Part shown: positions 1 through 10,800 of the stretch, in pieces
Numbering within the stretch: the stretch's first letter is position 1
How the letters are laid out: every line of letters begins with the position of its first letter
Origin: Candidatus Zipacnadia bacterium
GTDB taxonomy: Bacteria > Armatimonadota > Zipacnadia > Zipacnadales > UBA5352
Assembly: GCA_029821735.1 (NCBI GenBank)
Contig: JALGSU010000033.1
Location: 1-64,000, forward strand
Direction: 5' to 3'
Length of the DNA: 64,000 nucleotides
Program-made: the position numbers and the translations under genes
The notes under the pieces: generated by a model
What the model was told of the DNA's origin: nothing
Database searches by the model: none
What the model saw: only the letters and a program-made list of their open reading frames with translations

Positions 1-1
1 G

Positions 2-178
2 CTCGCCGATATCCTGAAAGCCCAGGCCGAGAAGTCCAACGTCGTCGTTGTCGACCCGCGCTTCCAGGACCTCAACGAGACATACTCCTCGATCTCCCCG
101 GACATCCCGGGCTTTGGCGAGGGCGGCGTGCCCGCCGGGGAACCGGCACCAGCACCGGCCGCGCCCGCCGGCGAGTAA
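2..178 (+). CDS. C-terminal end of a probable peptidyl-prolyl isomerase/foldase (partial)
   Basis: Only the last 58 residues are in the window; the reading frame is open to the left edge and ends at TAA 176-178. The piece has a helix-like stretch ending in VVVVDPRFQDL, then a Pro/Ala/Gly-rich tail. A short helix followed by an x-V-x-V-x-DPRF strand resembles the C-terminus of PrsA/SurA-type exported foldases. In many Firmicutes such a gene sits between mfd and mazG, which fits mazG lying next. The family call is therefore based on a short motif and on gene order, and is tentative; an OmpH-like or other periplasmic protein is possible. Confidence 0.4.
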   Translation, partial: LADILKAQAEKSNVVVVDPRFQDLNETYSSISPDIPGFGEGGVPAGEPAPAPAAPAGE

Positions 179-265
179 CCGACACACACGGGCGCATCTG
201 CGCCTGGCGCGCCTGATTGGCGCGCACATAGATCGGCCTGCATCGCAGGCGCAAGGTTGTTGCTG

Positions 266-1032
266 ATGGAGCAGTTTGACGAATTGGTCCGCGTAATGGA
301 GCACCTGCGCGGCCCCGGCGGCAGTCACACCACTCGTTGCGGCCCTATCTGCTCGAAGAGGCGTACGAAGCGCTGGAGGCCATTGACCGGGAGAACTGGG
401 ATTGCCTGCGCGATGAGCTGGGCGATGTCCTTCTCCAGGTCGTTTTTCATGCCCAACTCGCCGCCGAACGCGGCGACTTCGCCATCGGTGACGTCTGCGA
501 CAGCATCGTCCGCAAGCTGCGCTACCGCCATCCGCACGTATTTGGCGACACTGAGGTCTCGGGGTCGGATGAAGTCCTCGACCGTTGGGAAAAGCTCAAG
601 CGCCAGGAGGACGGCTACGAGGATCGCTCCTCCGCGATAGACGGCATACCCCGTGAACTCCCCGCCCTGCAACGGGCGGCCAAACTGCAAAAGCGCGCCG
701 CCAAGGTCGGCTTCGATTGGCCCGACGCCACCGGCCCGCGGCGCAAGATAGATGAAGAACTCGGCGAACTCGACGAGGCCGACCGCGAGATGCTCGAGCA
801 CGAGCTCGGCGACTTACTCTTTGCCGTCGTCAATCTCGCCCGCTTCATTGACGTCGAGCCCGAGGGCGCTTTGCGCACCGCGATGTCGCGCTTTGAGTCG
901 CGCTTCAGGCACATGGAGGACGCGGCTGGAGGCGACGACGGGCTCCGGCAACTGACACTGCCGGAGATGGACCGTTTGTGGGAGGAGGCCAAGGACGCCG
1001 AGCGCCACCCGGCGCCGACCACCGAAGACTAA
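266..1032 (+). CDS. mazG: Nucleoside triphosphate pyrophosphohydrolase MazG, frameshifted
   Basis: MazG hydrolyses (d)NTPs to the monophosphate and pyrophosphate, cleaning the nucleotide pool. The ATG at 266 lies behind GCAAGG (251-256). The first 20 residues (MEQFDELVRVM..LRGPGG) are in one frame and everything from HHSLRPYLLEEAYE to the end is in another. The family normally has GGCPWDREQTH at this join. Here the CPWDRE stretch is absent and the frame changes near 325-330, as expected from a 19-base deletion. The rest is intact, including EExxE-type helices (EEAYEALE, DELGDVLLQ) and the second MazG repeat (EELGELDEADREMLEHELGDLLFAVVN split across two helices). Either a real inactivating deletion or a consensus error. 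It precedes rqcP by 16 bases. Confidence 0.85.
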
Positions 1033-1048
1033 GCCCGTCCTTGGGCCG

Positions 1049-1324
1049 ATGCGACTGGATAAGTTTCTCAAGTACTCCGGAGTCATGAAGCGGCGCACCC
1101 TCGCCAAGCGCATCTGCGACGGCGGACACTGCGCCATCAATGGCAAGAAAGCCAAACCCAGCAACGAAGTTCGGGTCGGCGACATCATCAGGCTCCAGAT
1201 TGGCATGACGGTTGCCGAGTACGAAGTTCTGGAGCTGATGCGGCATGAGGTCCGCAAGGACCAGCGCGATCAGTACACGCGGCTGCTCTCGTCGGACCGC
1301 CTCAATCCGCTCTCTGACATGTAG
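1049..1324 (+). CDS. rqcP: RNA-binding S4 domain protein, RqcP/YabO-like
   Basis: 91-residue protein consisting almost entirely of an S4 RNA-binding domain: MRLDKFLKYSGVMKRRTLAKR, then a basic patch and INGKKAKPSNEVRVGDIIRLQI. RqcP (YabO) of Firmicutes binds the 50S subunit and 23S rRNA during ribosome-associated quality control with RqcH. Hsp15 in proteobacteria is a related S4 protein. Its position directly after mazG is the conserved Firmicutes arrangement (mazG-rqcP-...-divIC), which supports the RqcP assignment over a generic S4 protein. A slightly Met/Arg-rich C-terminal tail follows the domain. Start at ATG 1049 is the only reasonable one. Confidence 0.8.
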   Translation: MRLDKFLKYSGVMKRRTLAKRICDGGHCAINGKKAKPSNEVRVGDIIRLQIGMTVAEYEVLELMRHEVRKDQRDQYTRLLSSDRLNPLSDM

Positions 1325-1485
1325 TCGCGAGACCTTACGGTAGACCGCCACTGCCGAGCCTGATACGCCCGACGGTGGCTTGACATAAAATCCCGACATG
1401 CGCGCAACCAGCGCGCCGTATCACAGTTCCACAATCGACTTCAATGACGTGGATCACTGTTTCAACCAGACAGGGAGGATCGTAC

Positions 1486-4188
1486 ATGGACTCGACAAAG
1501 CGAGTGTACCTATTCACGGAAGACGCCGAGCCGATCGCTGCGGCCGTTGAGGCTGGCGGCAAAGAGCTCAAAGACCTGCTCGGTGGCAAGGGCTCCAACC
1601 TGATGCTCATGACCAACGCGGGCATCCCCGTGCCATCCGGCTTCACCATCACCACCAACACCTGCATCGACTTCCTCGATAACGATGCCCAGATGCCCGC
1701 GGGCCTCGATACCGAGGTCGCTGCAGCCGTTGCTGCACTGGAAGCCCAGACGGACAAAAAGTTCGGCGACGTTGACAACCCGCTTCTGCTCTCCGTCCGC
1801 TCCGGCGCAAAGTTCTCCATGCCCGGGATGATGGACACCGTCCTCAACCTCGGCCTCAATGACGAGGTCGTCGTCGGCCTCGCCAAGCTCGCCAACGACG
1901 AGCGCTTCGCCTATGACGCCTACCGCCGCTTCATCATGATGTTCGGTGACGTCGTCAAGGGCGCCGAGCGCGAACTGTTCGAGGAGTGCTTCGCCGAGGT
2001 CAAGGAAGAGGAGGGCGTCTCCGAGGATACCGAGGTCTCCGCTGAGGGCCTCAAGAAGGTCGTCGAACTCGAGAAGAAGGTCTATCAGGACGCGGTCGGC
2101 GAGCCCTTCCCGACCGAGCCCTACGAACAGCTCATGCAGTCCATCGACGCGGTCTTCTCCTCTTGGGGCAACGACCGCGCCATCGCCTACCGCACCATCA
2201 ACCGCATCGACCACGACCTTGGCACCGCCGTCAACGTCCAGACCATGGTCTTTGGCAACCTCGGCGATGACTCCGGCACTGGCGTCGCATTCACCCGCGA
2301 CCCCGCGACCGGCGCCAAGGAACTCTACGGTGAGTTCCTCTTTAACGCCCAGGGCGAGGACGTCGTCGCCGGCACCCGCACGCCGCTGCCGATCAGCGAC
2401 CTGTACGAGAGCATGCCCGAGGTCTACGACCAGTTCGTCGCTATCTGCGACAAGCTCGAGGCCTTCTACCGCAACATGGAGGACGTCGAGTTCACCATCG
2501 AGCAGGGCAAGCTGTGGATGCTCCAGACCCGTGACGGCAAGCGCACCGCTCAGGCCGCAATCACCATCGCCTGCGCCCTCGTCGACGAGGGCCTGCGAAC
2601 CGAGGAAGAGGCCGTCATGCTGGTCGAGCCCGATCAGCTTGACCAACTCCTCCACGCCCAGTTCGACGCTGCCGCCAAGCCCGAAGCCGTCGCCAATGGC
2701 GTCGACGCATCCCCAGGCGCTGCTTCCGGCAAGGTCGTCTTCAGCTCCGCCCACGCGGTCGAGGCCGCCGAGGCTGGCGAGAAGGTCCTTCTCGTCCGCC
2801 ACGAGACCTCGCCCGAGGACATCCGCGGTATGGCCGCAGCTCAGGGCATCCTGACCTCCACCGGCGGCAAGACCTCTCACGCCGCTGTTGTCGGCCGCCA
2901 GATGGGCAAGCCCTGCGTTGTCGGTTGTGGCGACGTCTCCATCGACTACGCCGGCAGCAAGTGCAGCATCGGCGACCTCGATATCTGCGAGGGCGACTGG
3001 GTCTCCATCGACGGCAGCACCGGCGAAGTTATGCTGGGCGAAGTCGAGACCGCCCCGTCAGACATCATCCAGGTGCTCACCGGCGACAAGGCCCCCGAAG
3101 ACGCTCCGCTCTACGGCCTCTTCGCCAAGCTCATGGGTTGGGCCGACGACGTGCGCGCCCTCGGAGTGCTCACCAACGCTGACACCCCAGAGGACGCTCA
3201 AATGGCCGTCAAGCTCGGCGCCAAGGGCATCGGCCTCACTCGGACCGAGCACATGTTCTTCGGCGAGGATCGCCTCCTGAACTTCCAGAAGATGATCGTT
3301 GCCGAGGACGAGGAGCAGCGCCAGGTCGCTGCCGACGCCCTTCTACCCTACCAGCGCGAGGACTTCTATGGCATCCTCAAGGCCATGGACGGCTTCCCCG
3401 TCATCATCCGTCTGCTCGACCCGCCGCTGCACGAGTTCCTGCCCAAAGACGAAGCGGGCCAGCAGCAGATCGCTGACGAGACCGGCCGCACCCTCGAAGA
3501 CATCCAGGAGATGGTCGTCCGCCTGCACGAGCTCAACCCGATGCTCGGTCACCGCGGTTGCCGTCTCGGTATCACCTGGCCGCTGGTTCCTGCCATGCAG
3601 GCCCGCGCCATCTTTGAGGCCGCTTGCGCCCTGAAGAAAGAGGGCCTCAACCCGATCCCCGAGGTCATGATCCCGCTCGTGGGCACCAAGGGCGAGACCT
3701 CAATCCTCACCAAGATCATCCTTGACCAGGCCGAGGCCGTCATGGCCGAGCAGGGCGTCGAGGTGGAGTTCAAGGTCGGCACAATGATCGAGGTCCCGCG
3801 TGCGGCTCTCGTCGCCGATCAGATCGCCGAATTCGCTCAGTTCTTCTCGTTCGGCACCAACGACCTGACACAGATGGGCTTCGGCTTCAGCCGCGACGAC
3901 GCCGAAGGCAAGTTCATCCCGGCCTACATCGAGCAGCGCGTCTTTGAGGCCAACCCCTTCCAGGTTCTCGACGAGGAGGGCATGGGTCAGCTCGTCGCCA
4001 TGGCGTGCGAGAAGGGCCGTGCGGCCCGCCCCGATATCGAGCTTGGTATCTGTGGCGAGCACGGTGGCGACCCCACATCGGTCGACTTCTGCCACCGCGT
4101 CGGTCTCGACTACGTGAGTTGCTCCCCGCTGCGTGTCCCGATTGCGCGGCTGGCCGCCGCTCAGGCGCAGGTCAAGACCCCGCGCTAA
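1486..4188 (+). CDS. ppdK: Pyruvate, phosphate dikinase
   Basis: Cytosolic enzyme interconverting pyruvate + ATP + Pi and PEP + AMP + PPi, used in gluconeogenesis or PPi-dependent glycolysis. It is 900 residues, the usual length. Order: ATP-grasp domain (about 20-360, with KGSNLMLM and SVRSGAKFSMPGMMDT), swivelling phosphohistidine domain (GGKTSHAAVVGRQMGKP, catalytic His465), and C-terminal TIM barrel for PEP/pyruvate (GLTRTEHMFF, FGTNDLTQ, catalytic Cys856 in ICGEHGGDP). The chosen ATG at 1486 has GGGAGG about 8 bases upstream; a longer in-frame reading from 1444 lacks this site and family similarity. Directly followed by a hairpin and eno, which makes or uses the same metabolite (PEP), so the two genes form a functional pair. 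Confidence 0.97.
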   Translation: MDSTKRVYLFTEDAEPIAAAVEAGGKELKDLLGGKGSNLMLMTNAGIPVPSGFTITTNTCIDFLDNDAQMPAGLDTEVAAAVAALEAQTDKKFGDVDNPLLLSVRSGAKFSMPGMMDTVLNLGLNDEVVVGLAKLANDERFAYDAYRRFIMMFGDVVKGAERELFEECFAEVKEEEGVSEDTEVSAEGLKKVVELEKKVYQDAVGEPFPTEPYEQLMQSIDAVFSSWGNDRAIAYRTINRIDHDLGTAVNVQTMVFGNLGDDSGTGVAFTRDPATGAKELYGEFLFNAQGEDVVAGTRTPLPISDLYESMPEVYDQFVAICDKLEAFYRNMEDVEFTIEQGKLWMLQTRDGKRTAQAAITIACALVDEGLRTEEEAVMLVEPDQLDQLLHAQFDAAAKPEAVANGVDASPGAASGKVVFSSAHAVEAAEAGEKVLLVRHETSPEDIRGMAAAQGILTSTGGKTSHAAVVGRQMGKPCVVGCGDVSIDYAGSKCSIGDLDICEGDWVSIDGSTGEVMLGEVETAPSDIIQVLTGDKAPEDAPLYGLFAKLMGWADDVRALGVLTNADTPEDAQMAVKLGAKGIGLTRTEHMFFGEDRLLNFQKMIVAEDEEQRQVAADALLPYQREDFYGILKAMDGFPVIIRLLDPPLHEFLPKDEAGQQQIADETGRTLEDIQEMVVRLHELNPMLGHRGCRLGITWPLVPAMQARAIFEAACALKKEGLNPIPEVMIPLVGTKGETSILTKIILDQAEAVMAEQGVEVEFKVGTMIEVPRAALVADQIAEFAQFFSFGTNDLTQMGFGFSRDDAEGKFIPAYIEQRVFEANPFQVLDEEGMGQLVAMACEKGRAARPDIELGICGEHGGDPTSVDFCHRVGLDYVSCSPLRVPIARLAAAQAQVKTPR

Positions 4189-4208
4189 GTCGCACCGAAA
4201 ACTCGTAA

Positions 4209-5576
<1,368 letters not shown>

Positions 5577-5654
5577 CTCGGCCAATCGCACAACTGACTG
5601 AGGCACGCCGCGTCAGGGGAGCCCATCTTCCGCGATCCGCGGGGGGCGAATGGG

Positions 5655-6170
5655 GTGACCGAGGTGGCACGAACGCAGCAACGATCCACTGGACCGAACC
5701 CGCCACGCCGGCCTGACATGCGCCGGTTGCTCTGGCTGCTCCTCATGGGGCTGGCCATAGTGGTGTGGGTTGAGGGCATGGCGCCCCCGCTCATCGATGG
5801 CTACGGCAATTCGTCCGAGGTGCTCGATAAGCGGGCGCGCGTCGCCGCACTTGATCGACAGGTCAGCGACTTGCGCGACGAAGTCGCGTACGCAGCAACC
5901 GTTGAGGGCCGAGACGTGGAGGCCAAGCGCCAGTTCGGCGTCGGGCCGAGCGAAGACGTGCTCATCAACGTGCACGTGGCCGCTGCCGCAGACCAGGAGG
6001 CCCAGCCTGTCGGCCTGGGCGATCGCGCAGGATCCGCCATACAGCGGGGCCTGCAGACCGTCAGGTCCTCAGTCAACCGTTGGGTGGAGTTGGGCAGCTA
6101 CTGGGCTGGGCGCAGACCCCTGCCACCGCCGCCCGGCACTGCCAAACCAGAGCCTGAAGAAGCTGAGTGA
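5655..6170 (+). CDS. DivIC/FtsB-like septum formation initiator
   Basis: 171 residues. A short cytoplasmic N-terminus is followed by one membrane segment (about 22-42, RRLLWLLLMGLAIVVWVEG) and a predicted coiled coil (about 52-85, EVLDKRARVAALDRQVSDLRDEVAYA), the plan of DivIC/FtsB proteins. These join FtsL and FtsQ in the divisome. The Gly/Pro-rich tail (125-171) with acidic end is longer than usual (100-130 aa typical). Start is GTG 5655; the ATG at 5650 hits a stop at once. Context supports the call: the protein follows eno and lies in the mazG-rqcP cluster, where divIC sits in Firmicutes. It has its own promoter. Confidence 0.65.
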   Translation: MTEVARTQQRSTGPNPPRRPDMRRLLWLLLMGLAIVVWVEGMAPPLIDGYGNSSEVLDKRARVAALDRQVSDLRDEVAYAATVEGRDVEAKRQFGVGPSEDVLINVHVAAAADQEAQPVGLGDRAGSAIQRGLQTVRSSVNRWVELGSYWAGRRPLPPPPGTAKPEPEEAE

Positions 6171-6180
6171 GACGTTAGCC

Positions 6181-7353
6181 ATGAGGCGAACAAGCAGCGG
6201 CCGGAGCCACTCTCGACGAGTGCTCCGGCCGCGTTCGTATCTGCTGGCCACCCTCGCGCTCATCTCCATGGTTGGCTGTCAGCCCCAGTACCGCGATCGC
6301 GACCGCTGGCCTGTCTGCGCACTCCCCCCCACCGCCAGTCGTCCCGACGTCGCCTGGCTCTCACCCGCCGACTCCACCACGATCTACGTCTCCCGGACAG
6401 ACACCGGGCCTTGCCTGGGCGAGAGTCCCTGGGTCGCCGCTATCTGCGTCGATCCCGTCGGCTCTGGCTTTGTCGTCTTTCGAGACCACTGGACCTCGCA
6501 CATCACGCGCAGTGATGATGTCTGGTCAACCATGTCCACCGCCTCCCCCGCCGAGCGCGTTCGCGCTGCCACGCGCACAGACTCGGGCACCCTCGTTGTC
6601 ATCACCGGCGGTCAGGCCCAGCCTCTCCCCCGCCAGACCGACGCCGCGGACGAACCCATCCCGTGGTTGATGGGCGGTGAGGCCCGGATCGCCACCCTCA
6701 CCGATGGCCAGCTTTCGGTCGGTGATGTGGATGTGCAGACCGACTGGAACCCGTGGCGCCTCAAATCCGGTCGCTTCGCCGGCGAGGAGAGCATTCTCGT
6801 CTTCGTCTACAAGCGTTCGCCCTTCGACGCCGTCGCACGGTCACGGCCCTTCATCTATCGGGTCGCGACTGGCGACGACGGGCTGCCCCATCTGCAGGCA
6901 CGCTGGCGCGGCACATCATTCTCGCACCCGTTCGTGGACGCAACCTTCGGGGATTTCACCGGCTCAGGCGAGGGCGAGATCGCGGCGCTCGAAGTCGGCC
7001 GCGACGGCGGCCGTCTCCTCACCGCATACCACTTCCAGGGCTTCGGGCTGGAGGGCCTCGCGCCCGGCATCGACTTGCCCGGGGTCGAGGACTGCCTGGC
7101 GGCGGCGGACGTCACCGGCGACGCGCGCGAGGAGTTGATCGTTCACCGGCCCACCTCCGCCGGAGAGACCGGGCCTCAGTTCATCGCGTACGGCCTGACT
7201 GACGCTCCCGAGCCCACGCTGGCGCAGGTCGGCTCCTGCGAAGCTCCCGACGACGTGCTCGCGTGGGAGCCGATCGCACGCAGAGGCACCAGCGCTGGCG
7301 CGGTCGTGTGCGTCACCGTCAACGGCACCGAACTGCGCAAGATCTTCTTCTAG
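6181..7353 (+). CDS. Lipoprotein with FG-GAP/VCBS-like C-terminal half
   Basis: 390 residues beginning at ATG 6181, 10 bases after the previous gene. A basic start and hydrophobic stretch (LLATLALISMVGC) end in a Cys that fits a signal-peptidase II site, so it is probably anchored in a membrane by lipid. The second half has Asp/Gly-rich turns such as ATFGDFTGSGEGEIAALEV and AAADVTGDAREELIV, typical of FG-GAP/VCBS propeller repeats. No enzyme motif seen and specific function unknown. Its stop codon overlaps the stop of the convergent TlpA-like gene at a shared CTAG (7350-7353). Confidence 0.7.
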   Translation: MRRTSSGRSHSRRVLRPRSYLLATLALISMVGCQPQYRDRDRWPVCALPPTASRPDVAWLSPADSTTIYVSRTDTGPCLGESPWVAAICVDPVGSGFVVFRDHWTSHITRSDDVWSTMSTASPAERVRAATRTDSGTLVVITGGQAQPLPRQTDAADEPIPWLMGGEARIATLTDGQLSVGDVDVQTDWNPWRLKSGRFAGEESILVFVYKRSPFDAVARSRPFIYRVATGDDGLPHLQARWRGTSFSHPFVDATFGDFTGSGEGEIAALEVGRDGGRLLTAYHFQGFGLEGLAPGIDLPGVEDCLAAADVTGDAREELIVHRPTSAGETGPQFIAYGLTDAPEPTLAQVGSCEAPDDVLAWEPIARRGTSAGAVVCVTVNGTELRKIFF

Positions 7354-7850
7354 TCTGCGCTCCCCGCCTCCCGTATCGCTCCGAGCAGCACCAGGTTCCC
7401 GGGGTAGCCCTCGTACACGTGCCGGATGATTCGCTGCCGACCCAGCACCATCACCGTCGGCACTTTTCGCAGCCGCAGCGGCGCCGACAGGCTTCGCTCA
7501 CGGTCGATCAGCACCGGCCACGGCACACTGTCCTCCCCACAGACCTCGGCGAGTTGATCTGTCCACGAGCCATCGACGCAGATCGAGATCAGCCGGAAGT
7601 TCAGTTCATCCTCTCGCGCCACCAGTTGCCGCAGTTGCGGCAGTTCGTCGATCCACGTATCGCACCAGAACGCGAAGAAGTTGATGACCACCACGCGCTC
7701 GGTGACTTCGCTCAGCCGCAGCGGCTCCTGCTGCAGGTCAAAGAGCGCGAACCGCGGCATGGCGACGCCCGACACCGGCGGGGGCGGCTCCTCGCCGCCC
7801 CACACCACCGTCGCCACAGTCAGTATCGCGGCGATTGCCAGCGCTTGCAT
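7350..7850 (-). CDS. TlpA-like thioredoxin-fold protein with CxxW site
   Basis: 166-residue exported protein: signal-like N-terminus (LAIAAILTVATVVWG), then an AhpC/TSA-TlpA type thioredoxin fold. The block VVINFFAFWCDTWIDELP aligns exactly with the family block NFWATWCPPCxxEMP, so Cys63 is the nucleophile but the resolving Cys is Trp66. The cis-Pro loop is present (RKVPTVMVL). It therefore cannot form the usual intramolecular disulfide; a monothiol or thiol-peroxidase-like role is possible. Last gene of the AMMECR1 / alpha-2-macroglobulin / TlpA operon, with zero bases between it and the upstream stop codon, so coupled translation is likely. Confidence 0.8.
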   Translation of the reverse strand: MQALAIAAILTVATVVWGGEEPPPPVSGVAMPRFALFDLQQEPLRLSEVTERVVVINFFAFWCDTWIDELPQLRQLVAREDELNFRLISICVDGSWTDQLAEVCGEDSVPWPVLIDRERSLSAPLRLRKVPTVMVLGRQRIIRHVYEGYPGNLVLLGAIREAGSAD

Positions 7851-10800
7851 CTACTCCACCGCCACATCCGCCACCCGCATGCGCACCAGCCGGTTGTGCC
7901 CGCGCACCTCCGGGAAATACATCATCGACGCGGTCGAGGGCAGGATGTTGTACAGCCCCGGCGCCTCGGTCCGCATGACGTAGCTCATCTCATGCACGCC
8001 CCTGGGCAGGTAGTCGAAGAAGAAGACCAGCCGGTTGTCCCACACCTCGCGCCGGTCCCACGCTTGGCCCCACGGGCTGTCGTCGCCGCTGAGTACTTCG
8101 CAACCCGCCGGGATGGGCTCTTCCAGCATCGCGTAGTGAATGTCCTCATTCACCGTCACCTGCACGGTCACCGTCACCACATCTCCGGGCTGCTGCGTCC
8201 CCGCACCCACCGGGTCCTCGGCCGGAACGCGGTACGTCCGCGCAACGGTCAGATCATCAGTGGTAGGCAACGCCTGCGCTGCCGGGATCAGGTAGCTCAG
8301 TCGCGCCGACCAGTACACCACGCCCACTCCGTCCTTGCTGATGCGCAGTTCGTTCCCGCCGGCGGCCAGCGCGTCCGCACTCACGGTGATGGTCTTCGGG
8401 TCGCCGAACACGTCGTCCGGCGTTACCGTCACCGCCCCCACCTGGCTGCCACCCACACTCACCGTCGCCGTGTAGCTCGGCGTCAGTTCGTCCGACTGCT
8501 CGAGATACGCGGTCAACGCCAGCACCGCCGCCGCCGTGTCCTTGGTCGACCGCCACTGCTTGCCCCGCCGCATGCTCATCAGCCAGCGCACCGCCGGCTC
8601 AATCTGCTCACTCTCTGGCTTGGCCTCCAGCAGCAGACGCAACACCTGGCAGGTGACTTCCACGTCATTGTTCAGCCACGAGTACTTCGCCTGACCCTCC
8701 GCGCTCCAGTGAGCCGTCGTCCCCTGCACGACCGCCGCCTGCTCCAGCTCATCGGCGATCGCAACCACGTTTTCGGTCAACCGACCCTTCGCGTCATCTG
8801 TCACTTCATCCACCAGCCGGTGCATCGACAGCCCCAGACTCGCCCGGCTGAACATGTCCAGCTTCTCGCGGTTGTCATACAGGTCCGTGACCACCTCAGT
8901 CATCGTCTTCCACGATGAGCTGTTCCACACGTCCGCATACGCCAGCGCCCACAGCAGGTACGCCTGTGCGCCTCTATACTCTTCCTCAACCAGCGCGTCC
9001 AGCAGATACTGCACGCCCCGTCGCATCGGCGCTCGCGCCGCAACGTATCCCGCCTCGTCCGCGATCTTCAGCCCATACACCACATACGCCGAGATGTACG
9101 GATCGCTCTCGTCGAACTCCCACCAATGCCAGCCACCGTCGTCGTGCTGGAAGCGCATCAGTTTCTGCAGCCCGAAGCTCACGTAGCGGTCCAGCATCTC
9201 AGGCTTCTCGCGCGGGGCCTCCAGCTTCGACAGCGTCCGGGCCACGATCACGTCCGGCAGGAAGCTGTCCATCGTCTGCTCGGCGCACCCGTACGGATAG
9301 TGCGTGAGGTAGTCCAGTGCCTCGAAGATCGGCCCCGCCAGCGACGGTGACAGCGTCACCACCAGCTCTGACTCGCCCGCAATCGCCTCGGCCGGCAGAT
9401 CGATCTGCTGCGTCACCTCGCCGTCGCTGCTTCCAGCGTATCCATCCACATGCTTCACACCGCTCGGCAGGACCGGCAGCTTCGTCTCCATGGCATCCCG
9501 CGCATCTTCTCCCGCGTCCGCCGATACCAGGAGCACGCCCTCATTCGGCCCGACCGCGGTCACCTTCCACGTCAGTCGCTCGATGCCATCGTTCGCCACC
9601 GTCACCGTCTGCTGCGCGTCCCCCTGAACCACCATCCCCGTCCCGGTCAGCGTCACTTTCACCGACTTCTCCTCGCCGGTGTAGTTGTGCACGATCGCCG
9701 CCGCGGTGCCCTCGTCCTCCGCCACGTAGAACCTCGGCACCACCAGCCGCACCAGCAGTGGCATGGTCACCGTCGCTTGTGCGGTCTTCTCGCCCGCCGA
9801 AGTGTCCTGAGCGATGGCGCGCGCCGTCGCCCGCCACGTCGTCAGGTTGTCAGGCATCTCGAAGCTCACCTGTGCCGATCCGTCTGGCCCGGTGACTACC
9901 GATGGCGACCAGAACGCGGTGTCGGCGAACAGCCGCCGCACTCGCGCCTCGTCATCTCCCCCGCCGGCTTCGGCCAGTCCGTCGCGGTAGTCAAGCCACG
10001 CATTCGCAGTCGGCTCCGCCATGGCCGACTCCACTGCCGCCGATCGGTCCGCCAAATCATACATCTGCGCGCCCCCGCCCGGATACAACTGCGCGTGCGA
10101 GAAGTCCGAGGTCACTCGCCGACGTCTGCTTCCCCAGAACACCTCGAACGGATCCGGCGTATCGTCCTCGCGGATCGCATACACCGCTTCATCCACCACG
10201 CCCACGCCCACCTCCGAAGACACGCCCCTGCCCTTGCGCGTGCGCGCCAGCACCGTCCACGTTGCTTGCTGACCGGGCTCATACGTCTCCTGATCCGGCG
10301 TCACTATCACATCGAGCTGCCTGTCATCAAAGGGCGCATTCACCCGCGCATAGTCCTTGATGCGATCCGCGTCACGCACCATGGTCCCGCGCACTCGCAC
10401 CGCCGGCTTGTGCTCCTCCAGCACCGGGATCTTCAGATCAAACTCGTTCGCCCCGACCCTATGCACCACGTAGTCATACAGCCGCTGGCCCTCGACGGTC
10501 ACCAGCATCCACGCCCCCACCTGGTCGGTCGTCGTGTGCACCAGCGCCGTCTCCCCCGCCTCGTAGCGATTCTTGTCCGCACTCATCGACAGCGCCGGCC
10601 ACTTCTCCTCCTCGCGCTTCTCCGCCACGCGGAAATAGTCGCTGTCATACACCGGATTGCCATCCGCATCCGTCGCCCACACTTCCACCTCGAAACTGCC
10701 TGGCCGCTCGGGCGTGAAGACCACTTTCGCGTTGCCCTCACCATCGGTCTCGGTACTGTACTTGGTGCGCTCCTCGTATGATCGCCCCTCGCGATCGGTC

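Noticed and set aside
1380-1391. TTGACATAAAAT upstream of ppdK as a promoter
   Set aside because: A -35-like TTGACA is present but no -10 box stands at 16-18 bases; TAAAAT would overlap it. Not convincing.
1510-2880. Long - strand open frame opposite ppdK
   Set aside because: Antisense to pyruvate phosphate dikinase and rich in Val/Gly/Leu from codon complement; no start site support.
7263-8918. 551-codon + strand frame across the TlpA-like and macroglobulin genes
   Set aside because: Antisense to two convincing genes, His/Arg-rich, no recognisable domain.
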